64,000 bases of DNA from CBDDKZ01 sp965230415 (GCA_965230415.1 CBDDKZ010000005.1:5146001-5210000), one strand, 5' to 3'. Shown: positions 43,072 to 53,477, numbered from the stretch's first letter. Numbers and translations are program-made. Notes: generated by a model from the letters alone, not told the origin.

Positions 43072-46000
43072 ATGCTAAGCGTGCTGATGAGACAATGCTA
43101 TGTAATTATTTCAGTACTAATCTTAACCGTCGTCAATCACCTGCTATATGCTCAGGGCGAGGAAAAACATTCATTGCCGTCCTTTATACATCAACAAAAG
43201 CGCCTGGCTTCGCTTCCTCATAAAACCAAAGCTAAAACACCATTTTTCACGCACAACACAGAAGGTATGTTCCAAAACTGGACAATGGAACAAGGGATGA
43301 GTGGATTATTTATTTGGTCAGTAATTCAAGATAAGAGTGGCCGTATATGGATGTCAACAGATGGTAGCGGCATTATGAGTTATGATGGAACCTACTTTAA
43401 TGCATATGGCCTCGACCAAGGGTTCAAAGACATCAGGTATTACAGTGCTTTATGTGACCATAACGGCAATTTGTGGTTTGGAAGCCATGAAAACGGGGTC
43501 TCAATATTCGATGGCAAATATGTATATACGCTGGATCAAAACAACGGATTCACTAATAACGTGACCCTCGTATTATTTGAAGACAGCCGTAACAGAATTT
43601 GGATTGGTACACGTTCTGAAGGGCTGTTTTGTATCGATGGCGATAGCATAAAATCGTATTACAATCAGTGTTCTATTCATCATATAAGGAGTATTGATGA
43701 AGATGAGGCAGGAAATATTATCGTGGGCGGCCTTGGAAAAAATGAAGGGGTAGTGGAGGTTTTTAATGGGAAAACTTTTGAGCGCTTAAAAATAGATGCG
43801 GAATTCAGAGAATGTACCGCTGTATTTTCGGATAGTAAAAATCAGTTATGGATAGGTACGGAAAACGGTGTTTTATTTCAACGAAAAGACAGTCTGATTG
43901 ATTTTGGTATGAGTCTTGTTGGAAAACACATTGTACGGAAAATATCAGAAGACAATGATGGCAATATATGGGTTGGCACGGAAGGGAACGGAATTGGCAT
44001 CTATGATGGTAAACAAATGAAAAAAGTTGTGAATCGTGAATTACGTTCTCACAACGCCTTCTGGTTCCTGCACTCCAGAAAATCCACCTATATAGCCTCT
44101 TTTAATGAGGGGCTCATTAAGTACACCCCTACTGCATTCCAAAATTTCAAATTTACCAAAGCTACTTATGCGATCGAGGTTATGGACAGTAGCCGCATAT
44201 TTTTAGGAACATGGGCCAATGGAGGTTTCATTTATGATTATGAGCAAAATATATTCACACACGAATATCCTATCAAAACTACTGACTTCATTGCTGCACA
44301 TAAAAGCCATAATGGAAAAATATGGGTTGGTACATGGACCGGAGAACTGGGTTATTATGAGGAACGTAAGTTTTATGAATTGCCTAAACCGCCTTTTATC
44401 AATGTTAAATGCCTACTTGAAATTGACTCCAATGAAGTATATATAGGCACCTGGTTTGATGGATTATGGAAATACCAGGATAACGAATATCACCAAATGT
44501 TCCCCAATGAACTGTTAAGAGCTGAAATTAATGACCTTCAATTACATAAAGATGTCGTTTGGGTAGCAGCGGGCAAGGGATTAATGAAAATACAAGAAGG
44601 TAAACTATATGAAACAACAATCTTACCTGATTATGTAAAACCTAGTGCTATTCTCATTGATTCGAGTCAAAACAAAATGTGGATAGGAACTAAGAACAAG
44701 GGGGTTTTTCTTAAACAAGGGCCCAAAAAAGCGATAAATTTCACTAAGTCAAATGGCTTACCAAATGAATATATCAAAGTAATCGTCAAAGATTATGAAG
44801 ACCGTATCTGGGTAGGAACGAATAAAGGAATTGCGGTACTAAATAACGATTGGAAAAAAAGAAAAGCAGCCTATTACTTCAGGTCTTTTACACAGACAGA
44901 CGGTTTTATGGGAGTAAGCTGTACACATGGTGCCTGTATCGATAAACATGGTTACTTATGGTGGGGTACACAACAAAAAATCGTAAAAATGATGCCCAAT
45001 GACGCACTTGATATGCCCTCTCCACCTACGATCGAAATTACGGATTTAAAGGTCAAACACCGAAGTATCAATTGGGTAGACAAGTTTCGGAATAAAGATC
45101 AAAAAACACATATTTTTGATAACTACAGTCCTTTCAACTTTATTCCTCAAAATCTGGTATTAAGTGCACGTCAAAATAGCCTGCAATTCACTTTTTCAGT
45201 AAACACAGACAGTGATCCCGATCTCATATTATATTCGTTTAAACTAAACGGAGAAAATGAGTGGTCAGAATGGTCTCCCTTGAATCATGCAACAATTGCC
45301 AATTTAATCAAAGGAGCGCACACACTTACAGTGAGATGTAAGGACAAACATGGACAAATGAGTAATAGTATTGACTTTACATTCCGAATTGAACCTGCTT
45401 TTTACGAAACATGGTACTTCAAAGTAATAGTTTGTATTTTAACCACATTATTGTTCTATTTGATTTACCTCATTCGTGTAAAGAGCTTACAATCCGCTAA
45501 AATAAAGTTGCAAAAAGAAGTAAAAAGACGTACACAAACTATCAAATTTCAAAAAGAAACCCTGGAAGAAACCTATGCTGAGATAACGGCCAGTATAAAA
45601 GCAGCAAAGCGACTTCAAAGCGCTGTACTCCCGTCTCAAGATCGCCTGGCAAGTCTATTTCCCGAAAACATGGTTTATTATAGCCCTAAAGCCATTTTAT
45701 CCGGAGATTTTTACTGGGTTTCCAAGAAAAAAGACCGATTATACGCTGCCGTAGCAGATTGTACCGGACATGGAATTCAGGGAGCAATGTTAAGCCTTGT
45801 TTGCTTTAACACACTCAACAAGGTGGTTAATGAAATGACAATAACCAGCCCTGCGGAAATATTGGAAATATGTCGTGCCATCATTAAAAAACGATTTGAA
45901 CAAAGCGAATCGGAAATCGAAGGCGGGATGGACATCACCCTTTTATCCATAAACCCTAAAACACTGGAAGCTGAATGGTGCGGAGCTTACAACAACCTTC

Positions 46001-46332
46001 ACATTGTCAGGGACAATGAAATCATTTTCCTCAAAGGTACTTTTCAGTCGGTGGGTTACAACACTATTACTAAACCTTTTATTAATCACCAAATTCAGCT
46101 TGAAAAACGAGATCAAATATTTCTGGCATCAGATGGTATTTTGGATCAATTTGGTTTTAACGAAAAAAACCAAATAAAGAAGTTTGGTCGCAGCAGACTG
46201 AATAAACTCTATTTAGAAATATCCAAACACGATTTTGAAACACAAAAGCTCATCATCGAAAACACCTTTAATAACTGGAGAAAAACGGAGGATCAAATCG
46301 ACGATATTTGCGTTTTCGGCATTCGCATATAA
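43072..46332 (+). CDS. Two-propeller sensor with Y_Y_Y domain and SpoIIE phosphatase output
   Basis: A 1086-residue transmembrane signalling protein. After a signal segment, residues ~70-640 are two-component-regulator propeller repeats (SGRIWMSTDGSGIMSYDG; NRIWIGTRSEGLFCIDG; NKMWIGTKNKGVFL). A Y_Y_Y domain (~700-770) and one membrane helix (~780-805, VIVCILTTLLFYLIYLI) follow. A coiled-coil linker leads to a C-terminal PP2C/SpoIIE-type Ser/Thr phosphatase: GDFYWVSKKKDRLYAAVADC and TGHGIQGAMLSL with metal Asp residues, and IFLASDGILDQFG. It would sense an extracellular glycan or other ligand and dephosphorylate an anti-sigma antagonist or similar. No partner gene is adjacent. Confidence 0.93.
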   Translation: MLSVLMRQCYVIISVLILTVVNHLLYAQGEEKHSLPSFIHQQKRLASLPHKTKAKTPFFTHNTEGMFQNWTMEQGMSGLFIWSVIQDKSGRIWMSTDGSGIMSYDGTYFNAYGLDQGFKDIRYYSALCDHNGNLWFGSHENGVSIFDGKYVYTLDQNNGFTNNVTLVLFEDSRNRIWIGTRSEGLFCIDGDSIKSYYNQCSIHHIRSIDEDEAGNIIVGGLGKNEGVVEVFNGKTFERLKIDAEFRECTAVFSDSKNQLWIGTENGVLFQRKDSLIDFGMSLVGKHIVRKISEDNDGNIWVGTEGNGIGIYDGKQMKKVVNRELRSHNAFWFLHSRKSTYIASFNEGLIKYTPTAFQNFKFTKATYAIEVMDSSRIFLGTWANGGFIYDYEQNIFTHEYPIKTTDFIAAHKSHNGKIWVGTWTGELGYYEERKFYELPKPPFINVKCLLEIDSNEVYIGTWFDGLWKYQDNEYHQMFPNELLRAEINDLQLHKDVVWVAAGKGLMKIQEGKLYETTILPDYVKPSAILIDSSQNKMWIGTKNKGVFLKQGPKKAINFTKSNGLPNEYIKVIVKDYEDRIWVGTNKGIAVLNNDWKKRKAAYYFRSFTQTDGFMGVSCTHGACIDKHGYLWWGTQQKIVKMMPNDALDMPSPPTIEITDLKVKHRSINWVDKFRNKDQKTHIFDNYSPFNFIPQNLVLSARQNSLQFTFSVNTDSDPDLILYSFKLNGENEWSEWSPLNHATIANLIKGAHTLTVRCKDKHGQMSNSIDFTFRIEPAFYETWYFKVIVCILTTLLFYLIYLIRVKSLQSAKIKLQKEVKRRTQTIKFQKETLEETYAEITASIKAAKRLQSAVLPSQDRLASLFPENMVYYSPKAILSGDFYWVSKKKDRLYAAVADCTGHGIQGAMLSLVCFNTLNKVVNEMTITSPAEILEICRAIIKKRFEQSESEIEGGMDITLLSINPKTLEAEWCGAYNNLHIVRDNEIIFLKGTFQSVGYNTITKPFINHQIQLEKRDQIFLASDGILDQFGFNEKNQIKKFGRSRLNKLYLEISKHDFETQKLIIENTFNNWRKTEDQIDDICVFGIRI

Positions 46333-46455
46333 CAACCTAAGCACAAACCAATTACCCTCAAATTAGTTGTACTTTTCCACATTTCAACTATTTTCCGGAT
46401 ATCTGAAACCTTTGAAGGTATAAATCGTCTTTTAGTAAAACCAACCGAACAAAAC

Positions 46456-46635
46456 ATGAATTATCGTAAGGTTACTGCGGGAATCACGATATTTTTAGTT
46501 ACTGGTAACGCTTTTACTATATTCGAAAAAACCGCATATACCGACAAAAACGGAATTGAAATCTACGAGCAATCCGTACACCAACGAACGTTAATAGATA
46601 CGAGCTCGGCAATTATTTCAGCCGTACATCATTAG
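46456..46635 (+). CDS. Small exported-looking protein (59 aa)
   Basis: A 59-residue ATG-started frame in the 490-bp gap after the SpoIIE sensor. It begins MNYRKVTAGITIFLVTGNAF, which resembles a short signal peptide or one membrane helix. A polar stretch follows (KTAYTDKNGIEIYEQSVHQR), ending SAVHH. The codon use is unremarkable. The region between 46636 and the terminator contains no other gene. No family is recognised. It might also be chance, as the frame is short. Confidence 0.45.
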   Translation: MNYRKVTAGITIFLVTGNAFTIFEKTAYTDKNGIEIYEQSVHQRTLIDTSSAIISAVHH

Positions 46636-46771
46636 ATTGCTTTATGGTATAAAAGTCAAATTAGAACGAAACACCTTGTGCAAGCGCCAGTTCCAAGTTG
46701 AAAAATCTTTTTTTGTCTCGAAACTCTAACGATTCTTTGACATAATAGCGCTGTAGAAAATGAGTTAAACA

Positions 46772-46802
46772 AAAAAGGGGATGCCAATGGCATCCCCTTT
46801 TT
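46772..46802. terminator. Strong bidirectional intrinsic terminator
   Basis: A perfect 14-bp stem, AAAAAGGGGATGCC pairing with GGCATCCCCTTTTT, has a 3-nt loop. T-runs follow on both strands, so it would end the large minus-strand gene (22 bp past its stop) and any plus-strand transcript. Confidence 0.9.
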
Positions 46803-46824
46803 AGGTATATGCTATTTTTTGCTA

Positions 46825-49800
46825 TTAGTTTTTAACTATAGTCTCAACAATCACCTCTGTATCGGTTGTTACTTTTACATAGTATACACCCGGAGCTAAG
46901 TTACTTCCGAATACAATAGCCTGACCAGCTTTATAAGCTTGATCAAACACAACAGCTCCGTTGCTGTTTGTAATTTCGATAGTAGCCGCACCGTTATAAT
47001 CCATGTTGATAATACCGTCTGTTGGGTTTGGATACAACTTCAAAGAAGAAGTACGCTCTCCAACATGGCTCAACTTAGCACTTGAAGCACAGTCACCCAT
47101 AGTATGTGAATGATCAGGGCTTCCAGGATCATGCTGTCCGTAAGGAGCACTGTACTTAAAGAACCACTCAACCAAAGTACCACTGTTCAAACCATTGATG
47201 GTGAAAGACTTGTTAGGGTTTCCTGGCATCCAATGAGAGCCAACTTTAGTACCGTTCAAATAGTAATCAAGGAAACAGAAACCGCCACCGTACTGTGAAC
47301 TACTTGGAATGAAGGTAATTGTCAATGAATTACCATTTTCTTCCAATTCGTAGCTGTATTCAGCAGGATTTACACCATCACCTCCACAATCATTTCCTGG
47401 GGAAGCAAGAACAGTTACAGAAACAGCAGATGAAGTAACTTGTGCACCATCGTTATCGGTAGCAACAACAGTAAGCGAGTAAGTACCCTCAGCAACACTT
47501 GGCCAATCAAAAGAGAATGGACTCGAATTATCTTCACCAATCTTTGTAGTTCCGTTGAAGAATTCAACTAAAGTTACCGTACCATCGGTATCGTTTGCAT
47601 TGGCATTGATAGTAATGGTAGCAGGAGCCGTGAATTCATCGTTATTTGATGGAGAAGTGATGCTGGCTGTAGGAGCTTCATTAGGAATTCCGTTTACTGT
47701 AATTGCAACGGCCGCAGAAGTCGTTTGAGCACCATCGTCATCAGTAGCTACAGCAGTTAACGAGTAAGAACCTGCGCCTACATTTGTCCAGCTGAAATTA
47801 AATGGAGCAGCACTTGCTTCACCAATTTTTGTTGAACCACTAAAGAACTCAACTAAAGTTACAGTGCCATCAGTATCGCTTGCATCGGCAGAAATGGCAA
47901 CAGTTGCCGGCTCATCGAACACTTCACTGTCTTCCGGACCTGTAATTACTACAGTAGGAGCGTCATTAGGCTCAGCAGCTACTGTAATGGTCTGTATGTT
48001 AGAAGTAAATTGATCTCCTGAAACAAATGTAGCAACTGCTGTAAGATCGTAAGTACCGGCAGCAACATCCAGCCATGTAAAATTAAAACTAGTGAAAGAA
48101 TGTGGTGCATTCACAGCTTGACCTACCAAATTGTTACCTTCGAAAATTTCCACTTTATCTATTAGATCACCGTTATCTAAAGTTGCCATTGCATTTACTA
48201 AAACAGTTGCAGGCGCTGTATAAGTTGTATTATTGGTAGAAATAGTGATAGATCTGTTATCAGGATCCACTGCACCTCCAATAATCTCAATACCTTTGAT
48301 GTTTGGATTCTCAAGACCAGCAATACAATCAATATCCAAAATACCGTCTGCAGATACCGTAGCTGTAGCTTCCACCATAACACCAGTGCTAGCTGCATTA
48401 GCGATTGCAAAAGGATCGATATCATCGAATTCAGCGGGTACTGTACCTTCAAGGGCCACGTCAAATACACGTGTACCAGCGTTTGTTACTCCAGAATAGA
48501 TTTCTGCGAAATAAAGACGCACAGTTACTTCTGTACCAGCAGCCACGGCGAATTCGTATTGTAATTCTTCCTGATCATTATTGCCAATAAGTACAGAGTT
48601 ATCCCAACGCTCTGAATTAAAGAGTGCCTGAGGCACGTTAATTCCGTCCAATGAAGCGTGCTCCATGTTAATAGGACCCGGGTGAGCAGACTGTTCAGCG
48701 TTTGTGTAAACCGCACCTACAGTAGAAACTCTGTAAGAAACAGGAGATGCATCTGTATCAACTTCCCAATCAGGATTAGGAGCATCTGTTGCAGTAATAG
48801 CTTCACCACCTACATTAACACGATATAATACCTGTGTGGCAGGAGGGTTTTCCCAGTATTGCTCAAATCTATCGTAAGAAATAGAATACTCATCGTTAGA
48901 AGCATCACCTTTTGTACCCATGATACCCCAAGCAAGTGGTGTATTAGCGTTATTAATAGCACTTAAGATATTAGTAGGAGCGGCAATTGGAGACCCAACG
49001 TAAGTAATAGTTCCACTTTCGTCGATGTCATAACCAGGTGCAATAGTTCCGGCAGAAGGATCTACTAAGAAATACCAATCCAATTTAAAAGTGATACCTC
49101 CAGGCCATGTAAAGTGAGTTTCAGTATAAGTACCGGCATCTTCCATTCCAACAGTGATACCCTGATCGCTGCGTACAATTTTAATGTAGTTATCCTGGTC
49201 ACCATTACCAACGAACATACCGTAAGACTGTCCAGCTAATGGATTGTGGAAAACACCACTAGTAGGAATCATTTCTCCCTTAAGGAAGAATGGCGCAGTA
49301 TTAGCGTCAACGTTCATACCAAACTGGAAGCCTTTTTGTTGATCGTTAGTACGAGCGTCACCACCCTCCATGTATAAAGTCATGATACCGGCAGTACCAC
49401 CATAAATATCTTTAGGAGTTTCAGGTCCGTCGTACCAGTTGAAGTAGTCATCATTTTCATCATAATTGATCATAAGACCAGTGAAACCGAATACACCACC
49501 AAGGTCGCCATCTGGTTCCAATTCGTAGCTCATCGGAATGTTATTATTCAAACCGTTATCAGCACCAACCTGAAATTTATCAACTCGATCAAAAATACCG
49601 TCACCATCATCATCATTATCGTTAAGATCTGAAGTAAAATCACCGTCTGTATCTGTTGGAGTTACAGTACTGGCACAGTGGTCAGTATTATTATCAATTT
49701 CATCCTGGTTTGTGTACTGGTCACCATCATAGTCATCAGCACCGTTAAATCCAGGCTCACCAGGTTGTAAACAAGTTGGGTTACCACCTTCTTTAGGTAT

Positions 49801-51633
49801 CAGAATATAAATATTTGCCCCTAAATAAGTAGACAACCAAACCGTACCAGGGAAAATATCAAAATCGCCCTGACATTCTATACCAAGTACAAACTCTTCA
49901 CCGGAGAAGTTAGCAATTGGTTGATCATCTTCAAAAGCAGCAACGGTACCATCATTGGCCAATTTCATATTTAAAATGTAACCGGCGTTATCGCCATTAC
50001 CTGAGAAGTTACCACGACCAACAAACAATGAACCTTTGTATTTATTATTGAAGTTGGAAGCCGTATATTCCTGGATTGCATTGGTATTGGTACTCCAGTT
50101 CATCACATTATTCAAATCCACTTTAGGATTCGTTGCTGTCGGAGTCCAGAAGTCGCCTTCTACCGGGTGTGCCATTGAAACAGGTACAGGAGGCCAGTTG
50201 GCCGGAAGTGCCAATGTTGGATCTGCCGCATCTCCAGTTCCATTTGGATCGTAAGGTACGGTTCTGAATTCTCCTTCATTGCTATTCAATGAAGTAAATA
50301 AACCAGCACCTGAAGGGTTCGCTCTAACTGGTGTTGGATGTCCACCATAATAGTCAAATGGGTCGTAATTATCGATACTGTTGCTTGTCGCATCACCAAT
50401 ACCGGTAACTAATTCCAGGTGATCCCAGTTGTCAACGTTTTGTCCATTGAATGGAGTACCACCGCCACCAGGCTCTTCACCATTGGGAGAACCATCAACA
50501 GTTAAGTAATCGTTAGTTACGTTAGATACACCATTTACAGCAGGGCCTTCATTGGTAGGCATACCACCCCACCCTTGATTAGCACCATTATCTGTAACAT
50601 AAACACGACCTTCTTCAGTCACGACCATGTCGTATGCATCTCTAAAACCAGCGGCGAATACCTGTACCGGTCCGTTTTCAACGATCATAGCCTGGTTCAA
50701 ACCATCGTTACAACCGAATGGATCGTTTTGGTCAACACCAGTATATGCAGGATCGTTTGGATCTTCAGGGCCCACATTTGGACGAAGTGGATCGTCTAAG
50801 GTCGGAATGTCATAAATAAACTGATCCGGACCTGCATCGTTCACAGGCATTGCTTCAATAGCATCCAAATCAACACTCAAGACAGCCGCAGAAAGCGCAT
50901 ATTCAGATGCTCTAGCGAAACTTCGAGAAGGGCCTCCGGCATTTGTATTACCTCCTTGACAAACTAAAAGGTAATCTTTACCGCCCCAGGTCGTTAATCT
51001 CAAACCATTTGTGGCGTGGTTCTCTTCAGAGCGAGGTAAACCACGAACGATATCTGTTCTTTCCCACAGTTGTGCATCAGAAAATGCATTAAAATCAGTA
51101 TTATCAGGAGTTCTACCGTTATCACCTCTCCACTCCAATTTAGTAATAACACCAGAGTTTCCATCCAAATTCTGATCTCCATTAGGTCCGCCAACGCGTG
51201 AATCACTGGACGCAACGTATAACACAGGTTTAGTAGCAGAACCTGTAGCTACAATAGCGGTAACCTGACGTGTGTTTACACCATTGTTAAGATCACCGTT
51301 ATCATTGTGGTTGTCAATTCCATTAATCAAATTGATGGTTTCCGTTTTGCTTACTTCGTAGTCACCATTGTTTTCAGTTACAGTGTAAACTTTAATCACG
51401 CCATATCTTTGCGTTACATAAAGTCGGTTATCTGGTCCCCATCTTAAAGATGTTACCAGCGACAGGTTTAGTTGGCCATCACCGGGCAGTAACAATTGTG
51501 CCCTGTCCCAGTCCTGGGCGTCGCTTTGTGCTAATCCTTGATTAGCCAAGCCTAAGACAGCAAAGACCGAAAGAGCAGCAATGCTCCTTCGAAATCTTCG
51601 TGCTGTACTTTTAATTGATCGATTTTTGAACAT
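46825..51633 (-). CDS. Giant multidomain secreted protein (propeller, malectin, Ig-like, T9SS type A)
   Basis: A 1602-residue exported protein. After the signal peptide (RRSIAALSVFAVLGLANQGL), residues ~40-640 form a glucose/sorbosone-dehydrogenase-like beta-propeller (SLRWGPDNRLYVTQRYGVIK; FAAGFRDAYDMVVTEEGRVY). Next come acidic TSP3-like calcium-binding repeats (DTDGDFTSDLNDNDDDGDG), a jelly-roll region (~750-930) and a malectin domain (~937-1120, RVNVGGEAITATDAPNP). Three Ig-like domains (1127-1409) follow, the last two nearly identical, then a fibre-like segment and a type A T9SS sorting domain (~1528-1602, SLKLYPNPTDGIIN). Probably a surface carbohydrate-binding or degrading protein. No catalytic residues are certain. 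Confidence 0.9.
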   Translation of the reverse strand: MFKNRSIKSTARRFRRSIAALSVFAVLGLANQGLAQSDAQDWDRAQLLLPGDGQLNLSLVTSLRWGPDNRLYVTQRYGVIKVYTVTENNGDYEVSKTETINLINGIDNHNDNGDLNNGVNTRQVTAIVATGSATKPVLYVASSDSRVGGPNGDQNLDGNSGVITKLEWRGDNGRTPDNTDFNAFSDAQLWERTDIVRGLPRSEENHATNGLRLTTWGGKDYLLVCQGGNTNAGGPSRSFARASEYALSAAVLSVDLDAIEAMPVNDAGPDQFIYDIPTLDDPLRPNVGPEDPNDPAYTGVDQNDPFGCNDGLNQAMIVENGPVQVFAAGFRDAYDMVVTEEGRVYVTDNGANQGWGGMPTNEGPAVNGVSNVTNDYLTVDGSPNGEEPGGGGTPFNGQNVDNWDHLELVTGIGDATSNSIDNYDPFDYYGGHPTPVRANPSGAGLFTSLNSNEGEFRTVPYDPNGTGDAADPTLALPANWPPVPVSMAHPVEGDFWTPTATNPKVDLNNVMNWSTNTNAIQEYTASNFNNKYKGSLFVGRGNFSGNGDNAGYILNMKLANDGTVAAFEDDQPIANFSGEEFVLGIECQGDFDIFPGTVWLSTYLGANIYILIPKEGGNPTCLQPGEPGFNGADDYDGDQYTNQDEIDNNTDHCASTVTPTDTDGDFTSDLNDNDDDGDGIFDRVDKFQVGADNGLNNNIPMSYELEPDGDLGGVFGFTGLMINYDENDDYFNWYDGPETPKDIYGGTAGIMTLYMEGGDARTNDQQKGFQFGMNVDANTAPFFLKGEMIPTSGVFHNPLAGQSYGMFVGNGDQDNYIKIVRSDQGITVGMEDAGTYTETHFTWPGGITFKLDWYFLVDPSAGTIAPGYDIDESGTITYVGSPIAAPTNILSAINNANTPLAWGIMGTKGDASNDEYSISYDRFEQYWENPPATQVLYRVNVGGEAITATDAPNPDWEVDTDASPVSYRVSTVGAVYTNAEQSAHPGPINMEHASLDGINVPQALFNSERWDNSVLIGNNDQEELQYEFAVAAGTEVTVRLYFAEIYSGVTNAGTRVFDVALEGTVPAEFDDIDPFAIANAASTGVMVEATATVSADGILDIDCIAGLENPNIKGIEIIGGAVDPDNRSITISTNNTTYTAPATVLVNAMATLDNGDLIDKVEIFEGNNLVGQAVNAPHSFTSFNFTWLDVAAGTYDLTAVATFVSGDQFTSNIQTITVAAEPNDAPTVVITGPEDSEVFDEPATVAISADASDTDGTVTLVEFFSGSTKIGEASAAPFNFSWTNVGAGSYSLTAVATDDDGAQTTSAAVAITVNGIPNEAPTASITSPSNNDEFTAPATITINANANDTDGTVTLVEFFNGTTKIGEDNSSPFSFDWPSVAEGTYSLTVVATDNDGAQVTSSAVSVTVLASPGNDCGGDGVNPAEYSYELEENGNSLTITFIPSSSQYGGGFCFLDYYLNGTKVGSHWMPGNPNKSFTINGLNSGTLVEWFFKYSAPYGQHDPGSPDHSHTMGDCASSAKLSHVGERTSSLKLYPNPTDGIINMDYNGAATIEITNSNGAVVFDQAYKAGQAIVFGSNLAPGVYYVKVTTDTEVIVETIVKN
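47407..47955 (-). repeat. Tandem Ig-like domain repeats
   Basis: Residues 1227-1321 and 1322-1409 of the giant protein are two adjacent copies of one ~90-residue Ig-like domain. Both contain DTDGTVTLVEFF and SYSL/TYSLTxVATDxDGAQ. A third, diverged copy precedes them (residues 1127-1226). Confidence 0.85.
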
Positions 51634-52144
51634 AATTATAAATAGAAAGCTTTACTGGTCGACATAGCTCCCGAACACCTAATGGAGCTATGAACGGCTA
51701 ATTTATGTTCTGTCACGTGGGTTTTTTGACGACACCTATTATCAAAAAACAAAATGTCACGCAGTTGACAGAAATATTGAGTCAGTTCAGTTAACATTGT
51801 AAGTTAGACTATTTGTTGTTTGGTTTAATCTAACCATGGCAAAGGTACACTACCATGTATTAGCATTTTCTTTTTTTCAACGAACACATCATTCAACTTG
51901 ATCAACTCATTGATATGCACAACGAATACAAGACTAGCGTTAGTGTTTTTGCAAATTTCATCCATTAATCTCGTTATTTAATCAACCAAATTATTTGAAA
52001 AATACATTAACGTTAACGTACACGTTTCAAATCTACATTAATTTGATTTTGGACACAAGAAAAAATTAACGAATTAAAATTTCGATAAATAACTAGTTAT
52101 ATATGTGGACCGTATTTTACTGCAATGTTATTTAATACTAAAAA
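51634..52144. other. Long intergenic region with palindrome
   Basis: About 510 bp without a gene I can support. It contains a minus-strand promoter-like box (51840-51847) and ACGTTAACGT, a perfect 10-bp palindrome near 52010. Confidence 0.5.
51840..51847 (-). promoter_or_regulatory. Candidate -7 promoter box of giant secreted protein
   Basis: Minus-strand TACCTTTG matches TAnnTTTG and would give a ~200-nt leader ahead of the giant gene's ATG. Confidence 0.32.
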
Positions 52145-53437
52145 TTATAATGCGGTAACCAATGTTTTCTTACCTGCATTTAATGCAGTATCGTAAACCT
52201 TTACTTTTTTCAGAAAGTCTTTTTTATATTTATCCTTTAAGGGATCTGCAGAAGGAGGGTCTAATGATAAGGGATTTACAGCCGCACCATTCTTCCAGAT
52301 TCTGAAATCCAAATGTGGTCCCGTTGATAAACCCGTACTCCCTACATAGCCAATTACCTGTCCTTGTTGTACCTGCTTACCTACTTTTATCTGTGCTCCA
52401 TATCCGCTTAAATGCATATAACCACTTGTATACACACTATTATGTTTCACTTTGACATAATTACCCGCACCACCACTGTAATTTGCCTTAATAATTGTTC
52501 CATCACCGATGGCTACCACCGGTGTACCTTTGGGTGCTGCATAGTCCACTCCATGATGAGGCCTTCTTATCTTTAGAACCGGGTGTAAACGAGAATGACT
52601 GAAATGGGAACTAATTCGTGTAAAGCTCAATGGTGCTTTCAAAAATGTTTTACGCAGACTCTCCCCCTCTCTATCAAAATATTCAGGACCATTTCCCTGA
52701 TCATAACTATAAGCTGTAAACATTTTATTATTATGCTTAAACTTTGCGGCCAAAATAGCATCTACACCGGCCAACTCACCTTCTACCAAACGTTGTTGAT
52801 AAATAAATTCGAATTCGTCGTTTTTTTGAAGGCCAAAAAAATCAATTTCCCAGGCAAAAACATCAGCCAGTTTGTTTGCCAAAACTGCAGTTCCACCTGC
52901 ATCTATGATGGCATTGTATAAACTATTATTTATACTTCCTTTTAATACTCTGTCTTCAATTCTAACTGGTTTATGCCCACGATATACATCGAGTGTATCC
53001 CCAAATTTAAACACTACATAATCCGTTTTATTTTCATGGTAAACAAAACATTTCGCTGCATGTAAAGAGTCTTTTGTGCATATGAGTGTATATTTTTTAT
53101 TCACTGCAATCTTTCGCACATCAAAGATATCACGACACTTTTTCGCCAATGCAAAAATAGATTCATAAGCTATGTGATGATCGTGTAATAAATCAGTGAA
53201 ATTATCATTTTTACTTATTTTACCTTCTATCAGGTAAACAGAGTCCTGTGGATACCCATATATCTTCTTTATAGTTTCCTTATTAGCCCCAACCACAGCC
53301 TCCAAAACCTCCTGCCCTTTGCTTTGATCAGACGAACTAACTTCATCTGTATAAAAATAGTCTACAGTAATATAGCCACATACAAAAATTGCCAGTAATG
53401 AAAATACGATTAACCCTAGTTCTTTATTGAACTTCAT
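52145..53437 (-). CDS. M23 family peptidoglycan endopeptidase
   Basis: A 430-residue membrane-anchored LytM/M23 protein. One N-terminal helix (LGLIVFSLLAIFVCGYI) is followed by a ~250-residue periplasmic region and the catalytic domain (residues ~285-400). The first zinc-site motif is HxxxD in RPHHGVDYAAPKG, and TSGYMHLSGYG carries the next His. The last motif reads TGPHLDFRIWKNG: the usual HxH is HxD, so Asp replaces a zinc His. Bacteroidota homologues are known to show this variant, and the enzyme may still cleave cross-links. Unlike the M23 gene at 27413, this frame is intact. Confidence 0.93.
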   Translation of the reverse strand: MKFNKELGLIVFSLLAIFVCGYITVDYFYTDEVSSSDQSKGQEVLEAVVGANKETIKKIYGYPQDSVYLIEGKISKNDNFTDLLHDHHIAYESIFALAKKCRDIFDVRKIAVNKKYTLICTKDSLHAAKCFVYHENKTDYVVFKFGDTLDVYRGHKPVRIEDRVLKGSINNSLYNAIIDAGGTAVLANKLADVFAWEIDFFGLQKNDEFEFIYQQRLVEGELAGVDAILAAKFKHNNKMFTAYSYDQGNGPEYFDREGESLRKTFLKAPLSFTRISSHFSHSRLHPVLKIRRPHHGVDYAAPKGTPVVAIGDGTIIKANYSGGAGNYVKVKHNSVYTSGYMHLSGYGAQIKVGKQVQQGQVIGYVGSTGLSTGPHLDFRIWKNGAAVNPLSLDPPSADPLKDKYKKDFLKKVKVYDTALNAGKKTLVTAL

Positions 53438-53469
53438 GATAAAAACAGAATTTGAGTTTAATTAAGAGA

Positions 53470-53477
53470 CAAAATTA
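53470..53477 (-). promoter_or_regulatory. Candidate -7 promoter box of M23 gene
   Basis: Minus-strand TAATTTTG matches TAnnTTTG, 32 bp before the ATG. Confidence 0.36.

Noticed and set aside
46825..51633. Giant protein as a functional sugar dehydrogenase
   Set aside because: The propeller resembles sorbosone-dehydrogenase-like folds, but I cannot identify PQQ-binding or catalytic residues, so I kept only a structural description.
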